Shown: positions 16,083 to 25,219, counted from the stretch's first letter. The stretch: DNA of 64,000 nt from Acuticoccus sp. MNP-M23 (GCF_031195445.1 NZ_CP133480.1:1784001-1848000); one strand, 5' to 3'. The notes: generated by a model from the sequence alone, not told the origin. Made by a program: numbers and translations.

Positions 16083-16701
16083 GCTATGTCGCCGACCAAG
16101 AATTGAAGCATTGCTTCGGCCTCATCGTTATCACACCCGGAGAGGGTATGCGATCGCGCTGAGCAAACCGCTCCGAGGGGCTGAGGGTCGGCGTGGATGA
16201 GATCATGGCCCCCTCGCACCGAATGCCCGATCACAGCAGCCCGTTGCGGCAAAGCGAGATAGGGCCATGATGAACACGACCGACGGCATTCGCGCGAACC
16301 CACGAGCAACGACAGGGCGTCGCCTTCGCAACAAGACAAGATACCCGGCGATCGCTACCTGCGCCACGAGGCGCTGAAGCCGGGAGCGCCGCACCGGCCG
16401 CGACCCTCGACGGGACACCGCTGGCGGCCAGCGAGATGAAGCTCCCGCTCCACCGCGTGCTGGACGAGGAATGCGAGACCGCCGACGGGATGAGTCGCGT
16501 CGAGGCCAAGCTAGTGTTCGGCCTTCAGGCCGGACTGCCAGCGGGCTACCGCGGCTTCGTCGCCTGCGACGTGGGAGCGCGCGTTGCTTCGGGAAGGGAT
16601 GGAACAGAGTCCGTAGCCGACCCGCTCTGCGCATACCGGTGACGGGTACCCTCGTCACGCCCGGCACCACCCGTCCGCGGACGCCGAAGGAGCTTTTACT
16701 C
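16083..16701. other. 619-bp intergenic region between csoR and the sorbosone-dehydrogenase-like gene
   Basis: The left part holds the presumed csoR promoter and operator (16133-16149). The rest has several overlapping open frames in this GC-rich DNA. One plus-strand frame reads through about 16300-16642 and contains LAASEMKLPLHRVLDEE, but I recognise no family, see no clear ribosome-binding site, and the minus strand is also open. It may be a gene remnant. Confidence 0.4.
16133..16149. promoter_or_regulatory. Candidate CsoR operator
   Basis: ACACCC-N5-GGGTAT is an imperfect inverted repeat with five of six arm positions paired. CsoR operators are GC-rich dyads of the form TACCC...GGGTA. Its place 51-67 bp upstream of csoR fits autoregulation and control of the downstream nuo-like genes. 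Confidence 0.4.
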
Positions 16702-18267
16702 ATGACGCAGCCATCAACTCTGACCAGCCTCACGGTCGCGCTTCTCCTGACCGCAGCGCCCGCAGCGCTCGCCGCGCCCGGCCACGACATGGGCGCGGTG
16801 GGCGAGGCCGCGAAGTCCGAAACGCCCGACGCCGCCGCAGCGGGCGATGACCCTGCGGCAGGTATCACCTCCACCGATCGCCTACCCGACGGCGCCGACC
16901 CGTTCGCCGACCAGAAGCTCGGCAAGACTTTCACAGTGCGCGAGCACGAGCTGCCCGAGCCCTACGAGGACCTCGCCTCCCGCAACCCGGCGCTTCTCGT
17001 CGATCGCGGCGAGAGCGTGCCCGCGGTTCCCGAGGGCTACGAGGCGACGCTGTTCGTGGAAGGCCTCGACAACCCCCGCCAGCTCTTCGTCCTGCCGAAC
17101 GGGGACGTCCTGGTCGCGCAGCAGGCGGCTGGCATCGTCACCTTCCTGCGCGACGCGGACGGCGACGGCACGGCCGACATCGTTTCCCGCTTCGCGCAAG
17201 GGTTCGAGGGCCCCTACGGTCTCGCCCGCATTCCCGAAGGCAAGGGCCTCGCGCACGAGGGCGACATCCTCGTCGCGGACTATCGCGGCGTCTGGCGCGT
17301 TCCCTTCACCATCGGCGAGGTGCGCGCCTCCGGGCCGGAGATGTTCGCGCCCGAGCCCATCGACGAGGTAGCGCCTCAGAACCGCCACGCGCAGCTCCCG
17401 ATGGACCACTTCCCGGTGACCGACCAGGGCGTCTTCGGCGGAAGCGAGGGGCACAACACCCGCTCGCTGGTGGTCTCGCCGGACGGGATGACGATGTACG
17501 TGGGCGTCGGCTCGGCGAGCAACGTCGGCATCGAGCCGCCCCCGCGCGCGACGATCCAGGCCTTCGACATCGGCGGCGGCAACCAGCGCACCTTCGCGAC
17601 GGGCATGCGCAATCCGGTCGGCGTCAACTTCCGCCCAGGCACCGACGAGCTCTGGGTCGCGGTCCCCGAGCGGGACGGCCTCGGCGACGAGCTCGTGCCC
17701 GACTACCTCGCACAGGTGGAGGAGGGCGACTTCTACGGCTGGCCCTACGCCTACACCGGCTCCAACCCGCAGCCGCAGTTCGCCTCGATGGCGCCCGAGG
17801 GGCTGATCGAGACCTCGATCCTTCCCGAGGTGCTGTTCGAGTCCCATTCCGCCTCGCTCGACTTCGCCTTCGCGCCGGAGGCGTTCGGGGAGGCGTACGC
17901 GGGCGACGCCTTCGTGGCGCTGAAGGGCTCTTGGAACAGGTCGGACCCCACCGGCTACAAGGTGGTGCGCGTGCCGTTCGAGGACGGCGAGCCGACCGGG
18001 TCCTACGAGAACTTCGTCGTCAACTTCTGGGTCCGCGGCGACGATCGCGCCGTCGTGTGGGGCCGCCCGGTGGACGTCGACTTCCTGCCGGACGGCGCGA
18101 TGCTCGTCGCCGATGATACCGGTGGAACCATCTGGCACGTCGCCCCGACCGATGCCCCGGAGGCGACGCCGACGACAGCCGCGGGCGATCCGCCGGGTGC
18201 GAACGAGCCAGTGGTCGAAACTTCGGATGGCGGCGCCGCTGATGTCATCGTCGTCCAGCCCGACTGA
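16702..18267 (+). CDS. Secreted PQQ-type sorbosone/glucose dehydrogenase-like beta-propeller protein
   Basis: The 521-residue protein has a signal peptide ending near ALAAPG (residues 1-25). A six-bladed propeller follows with family strings LFVLPNGDVLVAQ, GGSEGHNTRSLVVSPDG, ATGMRNPVGVNFRPGTDELW, EGDFYGWPYAYTG and ALKGSWNRS. These match the sorbosone dehydrogenase (GSDH) family, periplasmic quinoproteins that oxidise sugars or related aldehydes. The first 100 residues and the Thr/Pro/Ala tail are low-complexity additions. GAAGGAG precedes the ATG by 10 nt. It stands alone; substrate is unknown. Confidence 0.82.
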   Translation: MTQPSTLTSLTVALLLTAAPAALAAPGHDMGAVGEAAKSETPDAAAAGDDPAAGITSTDRLPDGADPFADQKLGKTFTVREHELPEPYEDLASRNPALLVDRGESVPAVPEGYEATLFVEGLDNPRQLFVLPNGDVLVAQQAAGIVTFLRDADGDGTADIVSRFAQGFEGPYGLARIPEGKGLAHEGDILVADYRGVWRVPFTIGEVRASGPEMFAPEPIDEVAPQNRHAQLPMDHFPVTDQGVFGGSEGHNTRSLVVSPDGMTMYVGVGSASNVGIEPPPRATIQAFDIGGGNQRTFATGMRNPVGVNFRPGTDELWVAVPERDGLGDELVPDYLAQVEEGDFYGWPYAYTGSNPQPQFASMAPEGLIETSILPEVLFESHSASLDFAFAPEAFGEAYAGDAFVALKGSWNRSDPTGYKVVRVPFEDGEPTGSYENFVVNFWVRGDDRAVVWGRPVDVDFLPDGAMLVADDTGGTIWHVAPTDAPEATPTTAAGDPPGANEPVVETSDGGAADVIVVQPD

Positions 18268-18472
18268 CGAGGCGGGCGCGACGCGCTGCTGCCGTCGCGC
18301 CCCAGACCTAAGGCTGGTGCTCGGCACCTGGTTCGCCATGGTCGCGTGACATCATGCTGGGGTTGGCACCACGGCCTACGTGGTCGCCTCGCTCATGCCG
18401 GCGTCAACGGGGCGAGTTAAAGGTCGGAGAGAACTTTCGGTCAACAACGTCAAGGTTCGAGTGACGGGAAAG

Positions 18473-19825
18473 TCAAGACGCCGTTCCTTCGGGATCTTCG
18501 GTCTTGCCGTGTTTGCTGTGATCAGAACTGTCCCGCGGCGGCCTGAGACGCAGGAAGACGTGCTCGAAGATGAAGACCGCTCCCATCCCCGCCAACGCGA
18601 TCAGCACGATGGTGCGGTCGCTCTGCCATTTCAGTATCGTGAAGGCCACGAGCACGACAGCGTCCAGCCCGACCGCCGTTAGCATGACCCACCCCCGCGC
18701 CCCGATGTCGTCGCGCAGGTTTCGCCAGACACCCCAATGGATGAGGATGTCCATCACAAGGTAGAAGAACGCGCCCAGCGAGGCGATGCGGCTGAGATCG
18801 AAGAAGATCGTCAGCGCCCCGGCGATCACGACCGTGTAGACCAACGTGTGATCGCGGATCGTGCCAGGCATCCCGAAATGGCTGTGCGGGATCAGCTGCA
18901 TGTCGGTCAGCATCGCCAGCATTCGCGACACGGCGAAGATGCTCGCGATCACGCCTGAGGCTGTCGCCACGAGTGCCAGCGCGACCGTCAGGTAGAAGCC
19001 GGTCCGCCCGAGGGCGGGCTCCGCGGCTTCTGCCAACGCGTAGTCCTTCGCGACCACGATCTGGTCGAGCGGCAGGCTGGAGCCCACGGCGAAGGCGACG
19101 AGCAGGTAGACCACCGCACAGATTGCGATCGAGATGACGATGGCGCGGCCGACATTGCGGTGCGGCCGGGTGATTTCCGCGCCGGAGTTGGTGATCGTCG
19201 TGAAGCCCTTGAAGGCGAGGATCGCGAGCGCCAGCGAGGCGATGAAGCCGACGGGCCCCGTCGTCTCACCATCGCCGGTCGCCTCGAAGGACATGCCGCC
19301 GGCCCAGAGAGCGGCGATGCCGAATAGAGCGATGCCACCCACCTTCAGGACAGCCATGATCTGCGACAACAGCCCCACCGAACGGTTGCCCGACGCGTTG
19401 ACGATGTATGCGGCGATGATGAGCCCGACGCCTATCGTGGGGACGAGCCAGCTCCGCTGTTGTATCCCGAGGCCGCGCAGCAGGTAGTTGGCGAAGGTCC
19501 GCGCGACGAGGCTTTCGTTGATGACCATCGACAGCGCCATCAGAAGCGCGGCGCCCGCAGCGACCGTGGTCGGCCCGTAGGCCTTCTGCAGGATCATGCC
19601 GATGCCACCGGCGGAGGGCCAGGCGTTCGACATTTTGACGTAGGTGTAGGCGCTGAATGCGCTCACCACAGCTCCGGCGACGAAGGCCATCGGAAACCAC
19701 GGACCTGCGAGTTCCGCGATTTGCCCGGTCAGCGCGAGGATCCCTGCGCCGATCATGACGCCAGTCCCCATGGCAATCGCATCCATCAGACTGAGGCTGT
19801 TCTGCTTGTACTCTTCCTTTGTCAT
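18473..19825 (-). CDS. APC-superfamily amino acid/polyamine permease
   Basis: The 450-residue, about 12-TM protein has the APC signatures SLMDAIAMGTGVMIGAGILALTGQ in TM1 and FKGFTTITNSGAEITRP in TM6. The substrate cannot be told. The ATG at 19825 overlaps the upstream ATC-hydrolase-like gene by 4 nt, so it is the last gene of a coupled operon. The C-terminal tail is polar and His-containing. Confidence 0.88.
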   Translation of the reverse strand: MTKEEYKQNSLSLMDAIAMGTGVMIGAGILALTGQIAELAGPWFPMAFVAGAVVSAFSAYTYVKMSNAWPSAGGIGMILQKAYGPTTVAAGAALLMALSMVINESLVARTFANYLLRGLGIQQRSWLVPTIGVGLIIAAYIVNASGNRSVGLLSQIMAVLKVGGIALFGIAALWAGGMSFEATGDGETTGPVGFIASLALAILAFKGFTTITNSGAEITRPHRNVGRAIVISIAICAVVYLLVAFAVGSSLPLDQIVVAKDYALAEAAEPALGRTGFYLTVALALVATASGVIASIFAVSRMLAMLTDMQLIPHSHFGMPGTIRDHTLVYTVVIAGALTIFFDLSRIASLGAFFYLVMDILIHWGVWRNLRDDIGARGWVMLTAVGLDAVVLVAFTILKWQSDRTIVLIALAGMGAVFIFEHVFLRLRPPRDSSDHSKHGKTEDPEGTAS

Positions 19826-20604
19826 TCTGCCCTTTCCGTTTCGCAGGCGCCGGCGCGGGAATGCTGCGGCTCGCCTGTGGCGCGGGCCGCCCAGCACATG
19901 TCGCAGACCGGGTCGCCGGCCGAGAGAGTGCGCTCGCGGCCATAGTGCCCGCGCCGCCCGTCACCGGCGATGAGATCGGCGCCGGGCCAGTCGTAGAGGC
20001 ACCAGCTTTGCCGGAACGCCTCCAGCACCTCCGGGTCTCGGTTCCGCTCTGACACCGCTCGGGCGAGGCTTTGCGGCGGACAATGCGTGAAGTGCGTGCG
20101 CACCTGTGCCGCATCGCGAACGATTTCGGCCTCGTAGCCGGGCGCACCCACGGGGCGAAAAGGAAAGACCAACAAGGTGTTAAGGGTCCACCGCAAGCGC
20201 CGTGCCGGATCGCGGGTGATCAGGCGGAACGGAAGGGAGGTCGAAAGCAGCATCCGCCGGTACAGGTCCCATCCCATATCGGCGACGAGCGCGCGGCTGC
20301 AGCTTGCGGCGACGCCCTTTCTTCGCAGGGCCCTGTCGGCGGCAACGGTTACGACCGCGAGTTCAGCGATGAGAGGGCTGCCGCCCGACAGTTCCGCCGC
20401 CGGGAACCCCGCCCGGTGGAGCGATGCGATCTCGTCGGTCAGCGCGGTGCGGAATTCATCGGATTCGGCGTCGAGCCAGCGGACACGGTCACCGGATGTC
20501 AGCCGGATTTCCCGGTGGATCAGATGCCTGCGGGCCGTCCGCCAAACGACCCACCGCATCAAGCGCCGCAGCGCACGCCATCGCAGTGGCGCGGAATCAG
20601 CCAT
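19822..20604 (-). CDS. L-2-amino-thiazoline-4-carboxylate hydrolase-like protein
   Basis: This is a 260-residue soluble protein. The second half has HFTHCPPQSLARAVSE, a conserved Cys and Asp in SWCLYDWPGADLI, and the closing CDMCW, which resemble the ATC hydrolase family (PF14196) with its catalytic Cys. The true substrate of most members is not ATC. The ATG at 20604 gives MADSAPLRW and overlaps the TVP38 gene by 8 nt. It overlaps the permease gene by 4 nt, so the two products may work on the same compound; that is inference. Confidence 0.6.
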   Translation of the reverse strand: MADSAPLRWRALRRLMRWVVWRTARRHLIHREIRLTSGDRVRWLDAESDEFRTALTDEIASLHRAGFPAAELSGGSPLIAELAVVTVAADRALRRKGVAASCSRALVADMGWDLYRRMLLSTSLPFRLITRDPARRLRWTLNTLLVFPFRPVGAPGYEAEIVRDAAQVRTHFTHCPPQSLARAVSERNRDPEVLEAFRQSWCLYDWPGADLIAGDGRRGHYGRERTLSAGDPVCDMCWAARATGEPQHSRAGACETERAE

Positions 20605-21358
20605 CGTCGGTAGCCTCCCTGGCCTTCTTCCTTCCTCCTCGTAGCGCGACGACGAGCAGCGGTATTGCCGTCGCGAGCCCGAGGCCGAGCGCGATCCACT
20701 CCGCGCTGTCGAAATCGCCATCCATGGCGGCGCTTCCGAAATGCGCCAGCACGAAGCTCGCCGGCAGGATGCCGGCCATCGTGGCCAGCGCGAAGCGCCA
20801 GAAATGCAGGCGGCTCAGTCCGGCGGCATAGCTCATGGCGTCGAAGGAGACGAAGGGCAGAAGGCGGCTGATGAACACGCTCAGCGTCAGCGCATTTTGC
20901 GAACCCAGCAACCCGTAGGCGGCCTTGTCGCCAAGCCAGCGCTCGATCGCGCCCCGGCCAACGCCGCGCGCGATCAGGAACGCGGCGAGCGCGCCGAGTT
21001 CGGACCCGACCGCGACGTAGGCGGTGCCAGCGTAGTGCCCATAGGCCGCGCCTGACGCCAGCGCGATGGGTGCGCTCGGAATGGGGCTCGCTACCACGGC
21101 GGCGGTCATCAGCGCGATGATTGCCAGCGGGCCCCAAGCGCCGGCTTGTTCGATCCATATCTCGATCTGGCTAAGGTCGAGATCCACGGGAACCCGATCA
21201 AGGAGAAACGCCATTGCAATCGCCGCGACAACAGCCGCGAGAAGCGATGCTGCGAGACTCGAGCGTCGGCGCTTTCCACGAGTGTTTGGGGCATCGTTCG
21301 GGTTCCCGCCGTCCGCACTGAAGCTCACTGGATGTGCCGTTCCGAACGCGGCTGCCAT
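20597..21358 (-). CDS. TVP38/TMEM64 (DedA/VTT) family membrane protein
   Basis: The 253-residue protein has a TM at 35-53 and a VTT domain with SPIPSAPIALASGAAYG, ELGALAAFLIAR and SRLLPFVSFDAMSYAAGLS. These are the family's conserved Pro, Gly, Glu and Arg positions, linked in other members to lipid scrambling or transport. It overlaps the next gene by 8 nt within a minus-strand operon. Its substrate is not known. Confidence 0.86.
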   Translation of the reverse strand: MAAAFGTAHPVSFSADGGNPNDAPNTRGKRRRSSLAASLLAAVVAAIAMAFLLDRVPVDLDLSQIEIWIEQAGAWGPLAIIALMTAAVVASPIPSAPIALASGAAYGHYAGTAYVAVGSELGALAAFLIARGVGRGAIERWLGDKAAYGLLGSQNALTLSVFISRLLPFVSFDAMSYAAGLSRLHFWRFALATMAGILPASFVLAHFGSAAMDGDFDSAEWIALGLGLATAIPLLVVALRGGRKKAREATDDG

Positions 21359-21409
21359 GGCAAAACCGAGGAGAAAGCCGCTCGGTGGCGCCGCGGCGCA
21401 TCGCGGCGC

Positions 21410-21796
21410 CTAGGCCGCATCCAACGCCCGCGCGAGCCTGTCGCGGACTTGTCCCGCGACCTCGTGCAGTTCGGCATTGTTCACAGCGGACATCGAAGCC
21501 ACCGGATCGATAGCACTCACCTCGGTGCCGCCATTCACGCTGCGCAGAATCACGTTGCAGGGGAGCATGGCGCCGATGCGCGGCTCCAACTCCATCGCCT
21601 TCCACGCCATCTTCGCGTTGCAGGCGCCGAGGATCAGGTAGCCGTCCATGTCTTCGTCGATCTTCTGTTTCATCGTGGCCTTGACGTCGATCTCGGTCAG
21701 GACGCCGAAGCCCTCGGCCTTGAGCGCCTCGCGAACGCGCCCGTCCGCGTCCTCAAGGCTCGTGTCGGCCAGCAGGCGGTCATGCGTGTATTGCAT
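21410..21796 (-). CDS. DUF302-domain protein
   Basis: The 128-residue protein has the DUF302 pattern: ALKAEGFGVLTEIDVKATMKQK, then YLILGACNAKMAWKAMELEP and LPCNVILR, with the conserved Cys at each place. It is cytosolic, with no signal peptide. DUF302 proteins are common in metal and sulfur loci, with unknown function. It lies 51 bp before the TVP38 gene and 86 bp after the EF-hand gene. Confidence 0.88.
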   Translation of the reverse strand: MQYTHDRLLADTSLEDADGRVREALKAEGFGVLTEIDVKATMKQKIDEDMDGYLILGACNAKMAWKAMELEPRIGAMLPCNVILRSVNGGTEVSAIDPVASMSAVNNAELHEVAGQVRDRLARALDAA

Positions 21797-21882
21797 CGCA
21801 ACAAAGCTCCTCTGCGTGCGAAATGGTTGCCGGGCCGCAGGGTCGCTCCGGCCCGGTCGTGTGCGTACTGCGGCGGGGCGGG

Positions 21883-22587
21883 TCAGTTGCTCTGCTGACC
21901 CTCCGACTGCGGATTTGATCCGTCCATCATGCGGCCCTCGTCCGGCGTCATCTCGCCAGGCCCGTCGCCGCCGTCGTCCATCATTCGCGAGCGCATCGCC
22001 TGCATGCGCGTCCTCACGGCCTGCATGCGTTGCATCTGTCGCGCCGCGGCCTGCATCTCTTCGTCCGTCACCGCGCCATCGCCGTCCGCGTCGAGATGCT
22101 GGAAGCGATCAACCATGGTTTCGCGGATGCGTGCGCTGTGCAGGGTCTCGAACTCGTCGAGCGAGAGCGTTCCGTCGCCGTCTGCGTCGTATTCGGTAAG
22201 GAGGGCGCTGAGGGCCGTGCGCGCCTCCTCGGGTGTGACGGTGCCGTCCCCGTCCCCGTCCGCGTCGAGGTCGGCCATCATGCCCATGCCGGCCATACCC
22301 CGCATGCCGCCCATCATGGGCGCACGCTGTTCCATCATTCCCATGCCGGCCATACCCCGCATACCGCCCATCATGGGCGCACCCTGTCCCATCATTCCCA
22401 TGCCGGGCATCGCACCTTCCGCACCCATCATGCGGTGCATGCGCATCATCTTCGCCATCATGTCGTGCCCGGCACCCGCGCCGGGGCTGCGGGCGCCGCC
22501 CTGATGGTGCCCGCTGTCAGCAAGGGCGCCACCTGCAGTCAGCGCAACCGCCACTGCCGAAATCGCGATCTGTTTACGCAACGCCAT
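21883..22587 (-). CDS. Exported Met-rich EF-hand protein
   Basis: The 234-residue protein has a signal peptide (1-23, ending GGALADSG). A His/Met-rich region (about 24-105) contains MAKMMRMHRMM and two copies of a 19-residue repeat with GMGMM and APMMGG. EF-hand-type calcium loops follow: DLDADGDGDGTVTPEE, EYDADGDGTLSLDE and HLDADGDGAVTDEE. Met-rich clusters bind Cu(I)/Ag(I) in CopA/CusF-like proteins. GGAGG sits at a good distance from the ATG at 22587. It heads a five-gene operon divergent from the two-component system, which probably controls it. Confidence 0.8.
   Translation of the reverse strand: MALRKQIAISAVAVALTAGGALADSGHHQGGARSPGAGAGHDMMAKMMRMHRMMGAEGAMPGMGMMGQGAPMMGGMRGMAGMGMMEQRAPMMGGMRGMAGMGMMADLDADGDGDGTVTPEEARTALSALLTEYDADGDGTLSLDEFETLHSARIRETMVDRFQHLDADGDGAVTDEEMQAAARQMQRMQAVRTRMQAMRSRMMDDGGDGPGEMTPDEGRMMDGSNPQSEGQQSN
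22283..22396. repeat. Two tandem 57-bp in-frame repeats inside the EF-hand gene
   Basis: Two near-identical 57-bp units (22283-22339 and 22340-22396) are followed by 14 bp of a third. They encode 19-residue repeats rich in Met and Gly. Copy number could vary between strains without breaking the frame. Confidence 0.85.
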
Positions 22588-22759
22588 CGTGTGATCCTCC
22601 GTTTTGCATTGCAGGGCCTTATGTCTGGCTCTCACATCAAAACGGAACCGGCGTCATGGACGGATTTGTATCCGCATGTCGCAGGCGCGCGCTCTGATAC
22701 AAACGGTGACACACCGGGCGCTGACCGCGCAGTGCCGGCTTGGGTAAACAGGATGCGCT

Positions 22760-23482
22760 ATGGCAGACAGCCCGCACATTCTCGTCGTCGACGATCATCG
22801 CCAGATCCGCGAATCGGTCGCGCGTTACCTGGAGAAGAACGGCATGCGCGCGACGACGGCGAAGGATGCCGTCGAAATGGATGCTTGCCTCGCCACCGGC
22901 CACTACGACCTTCTCGTGCTCGACGTGATGATGCCCGGCGAGGACGGACTCTCGGTTTGCCAGCGGCTGTCTGCGGAACGCACCTTGCCGATCCTCATGC
23001 TGACAGCGCTGGGGCAGGAGACCGACCGGATCGTCGGGCTCGAGATCGGGGCGGACGACTATCTGCCAAAACCCTTCAGCCCCCGCGAGCTGCTGGCCCG
23101 CATCAAGGCGGTTCTGCGACGGGCGCCTGCCGCAGAGAACCACGCCGGCGGTTTGGCCGGAAAGCGCGTCCGCTTCGCCGGGCTTGTTCTTGATACCGAC
23201 ACGCATGTCGTCGAGGGGCCTCAAGTCGGCCGCATCCCCCTGACCACCGCTGATTTTCGACTGCTGAGCGTCCTACTCGAGCGCCCGCGAAAAATCCTTA
23301 GCCGCGATCAGCTTCTTGATCTCACATCCAGGCGCGCAGCCGGGCCGATGGACCGGACGATAGACAATCAAATCAGCCGCCTGCGGCGCAAGATCGAGCC
23401 CGATCCGCTTCGCCCGCGGATCATCAAAACGGTCCGAAATGGCGGCTACCGCCTGTCGGCGGACGTCGAGGTGCTGGAATGA
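22760..23482 (+). CDS. OmpR/CopR-type response regulator
   Basis: The 240-residue protein has a receiver domain (5-120) with phosphoacceptor Asp55 (LDVMMPG), the Lys of PKPF, then a winged-helix DNA-binding domain (140-235) with SRDQLLD and TVRNGGYRL. Its ATG follows AGGA by 8 nt. The stop overlaps the kinase start as ATGA. The divergent Met-rich EF-hand gene begins 173 bp away, so the regulator probably acts in the shared intergenic region. Confidence 0.93.
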   Translation: MADSPHILVVDDHRQIRESVARYLEKNGMRATTAKDAVEMDACLATGHYDLLVLDVMMPGEDGLSVCQRLSAERTLPILMLTALGQETDRIVGLEIGADDYLPKPFSPRELLARIKAVLRRAPAAENHAGGLAGKRVRFAGLVLDTDTHVVEGPQVGRIPLTTADFRLLSVLLERPRKILSRDQLLDLTSRRAAGPMDRTIDNQISRLRRKIEPDPLRPRIIKTVRNGGYRLSADVEVLE

Positions 23483-24990
23483 GGCGGCCCTTGCGAAGCC
23501 TGAGAGCGCAACTGATCGTCCTGATCATCGGTGCGCTCGTCGTGGCGCAGGCCATCAGCCTGTGGCTTTTCGTCGACGAGCGCAGCCTCGCCATCCGGGC
23601 CGCGCTCGGCTTCGAGGCTGCCGCACGGGCGGCCAACGTCGCGCGGCTTCTGGAGGAGGCCCCGCCGGACCTTCGCGCCTCCATTCTGCGGGCAGCGGAT
23701 TCGCCGCTCGTCAGGTTCGAGCTGTCGCACGCTCCGGCTGTGAGCGAGACCGATCATCATCACGCGATACCGATCGAGGCGCGGGTGCGCGCGCTTCTCG
23801 GGGACCGCTCCAGTCGCGATATCCGCGTCCAACTCCGCGACGTCGAGACCCCGGTCATGCCGTTGCCGCACCTGTCGCGCCCGATGGCGGACATGCACCG
23901 CTCCATGATGGGGGGCGCGATGGGCGCGGTGGAGATGACGCTCTCCATCGCGCTCGCCGGCGGAGAGTGGCTGAACGTCGATACGCGGTTCGAGCGGCCG
24001 CCGCTGCAATGGCCTGTTTTCTCGACAGTCTCCTTCGCGCTGACGGCGGCGCTCATCCTCGTCACCGCCTGCTGGTTTCTTGTCACCCGCCTCATCGGGC
24101 CGCTGCGGCGGCTGGCCGGCGCGGCCGAGCGGCTGGGGCGCGGCGAGGACGCGGTGCCCCTGCCCGTCGTCGGGCCGGCCGAGGTGGAGGATCTGACGCG
24201 GGCGTTCAACCAGATGCAGGATCGTCTGACCCGTTTCGTCGCCGACCGCACGCGGGTTCTCGCCGCCGTAGGCCACGATTTGCGCTCACCGCTCACCGCG
24301 CTGCGTGTCCGGGTCGAGATGGTCGATGACGAGGAGACCCGCGAAAGCCTGATCGAGTCCATCGAGGAAATGCAGACGATGGCCGAGGCCACGCTGAACT
24401 TCGCCGAGGATCTGACCGGCGCCGAAGAGCCGCAGACCGTCGAAATCGGCGCGTTCCTCCAAGACCTCGCGACGGACATGGTTCAGCCGTTCGAGCTGCG
24501 CGGTGGTCCCAGCATGAAGGTTCGCGTGCGACCCGTCTCGTTCCGCCGCGCGGTTCGCAACGTGGCCGAGAACGCCAACCGCTACGGCGGCAGCGCGCAG
24601 ATCGGATGGCGCTCCGAAGGCGACAGCCTCGTCATCGAAATTGTCGACCGCGGGCCCGGCATCCCGCCCGACAAGCTCGGCGAAGTCTTCGATCCATTCT
24701 TCCGGCTCGAAGGCTCGCGCTCGCTCGAGACCGGGGGACATGGGCTGGGCCTGTCCATCGCCCGCTCCATCGTCCGGGCGCATGGCGGTGAAATCCATCT
24801 GGCCAACCGGCCGGAAGGCGGGCTTGCGGCGACCCTTGTCGTGCCTTTGGCCGGCGCGCCGCCCGGTCATTCGTCAGCGAAAGAAAGGGAGAGGAAGCAT
24901 GTTGAGATCGGTCCTGGCAGCACTTCCGATCGTCACGGTCCCGCTGGTCGCCGTGGCGGATCAACCGGCAGACTCGCAAGGGAGATTTGA
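23479..24990 (+). CDS. Membrane sensor histidine kinase with Met/His-rich sensor region
   Basis: The product is 503 residues. TM1 lies at 8-31 and TM2 near 180-203, with a periplasmic domain of about 145 residues between them. That domain contains ETDHHHAIP and a cluster with HLSRPMADMHRSMMGG, Met/His patterns typical of Cu(I)/Ag(I) sensing. HAMP follows, then HisKA with His266 in GHDLRSPLTALR and an HATPase with VDRGPGIPPD and GLGLSI. The frame runs 92 nt into the next gene, so the last ~30 residues are an unusual polar tail. The ligand is inferred, not shown. Confidence 0.9.
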   Translation: MRRPLRSLRAQLIVLIIGALVVAQAISLWLFVDERSLAIRAALGFEAAARAANVARLLEEAPPDLRASILRAADSPLVRFELSHAPAVSETDHHHAIPIEARVRALLGDRSSRDIRVQLRDVETPVMPLPHLSRPMADMHRSMMGGAMGAVEMTLSIALAGGEWLNVDTRFERPPLQWPVFSTVSFALTAALILVTACWFLVTRLIGPLRRLAGAAERLGRGEDAVPLPVVGPAEVEDLTRAFNQMQDRLTRFVADRTRVLAAVGHDLRSPLTALRVRVEMVDDEETRESLIESIEEMQTMAEATLNFAEDLTGAEEPQTVEIGAFLQDLATDMVQPFELRGGPSMKVRVRPVSFRRAVRNVAENANRYGGSAQIGWRSEGDSLVIEIVDRGPGIPPDKLGEVFDPFFRLEGSRSLETGGHGLGLSIARSIVRAHGGEIHLANRPEGGLAATLVVPLAGAPPGHSSAKERERKHVEIGPGSTSDRHGPAGRRGGSTGRLAREI

Positions 24991-25219
24991 TCACATGATG
25001 TGGGGAGGGGGGTACGGAATGATCGGTGGACTGATGATGGTCGTGTTCTGGGGGCTCATCATCGCGCTGATCGTTCTGGCAGTGAAATGGCTCACGAACG
25101 ATCGGAGCGGAGCCAGCCGCGGGAAACCCGATGCGGTGGACACTCTGCGTGAGCGCTTCGCGTCAGGTGAAATCGACGAAGAGGAGTTCGAGCGGCGCAA
25201 GAAAGTGCTTAAGCGCTGA
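24899..25219 (+). CDS. SHOCT-domain small membrane protein
   Basis: The 106-residue protein has a signal-like N terminus, a Gly/Met-rich linker (HMMWGGGYGMIGG), one TM near 45-63 and a C-terminal SHOCT motif (DTLRERFASGEIDEEEFERRKKVL). AAGGGAGAGGAAG precedes the ATG at 24899. SHOCT proteins of this layout often accompany copper/silver genes. It overlaps the kinase frame by 92 nt. Confidence 0.85.
   Translation: MLRSVLAALPIVTVPLVAVADQPADSQGRFDHMMWGGGYGMIGGLMMVVFWGLIIALIVLAVKWLTNDRSGASRGKPDAVDTLRERFASGEIDEEEFERRKKVLKR

Noticed and set aside
16436-16642. Small plus-strand frame before the sorbosone-dehydrogenase-like gene
   Set aside because: No ribosome-binding site or family; the minus strand is equally open here. 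Described only as part of the intergenic region.
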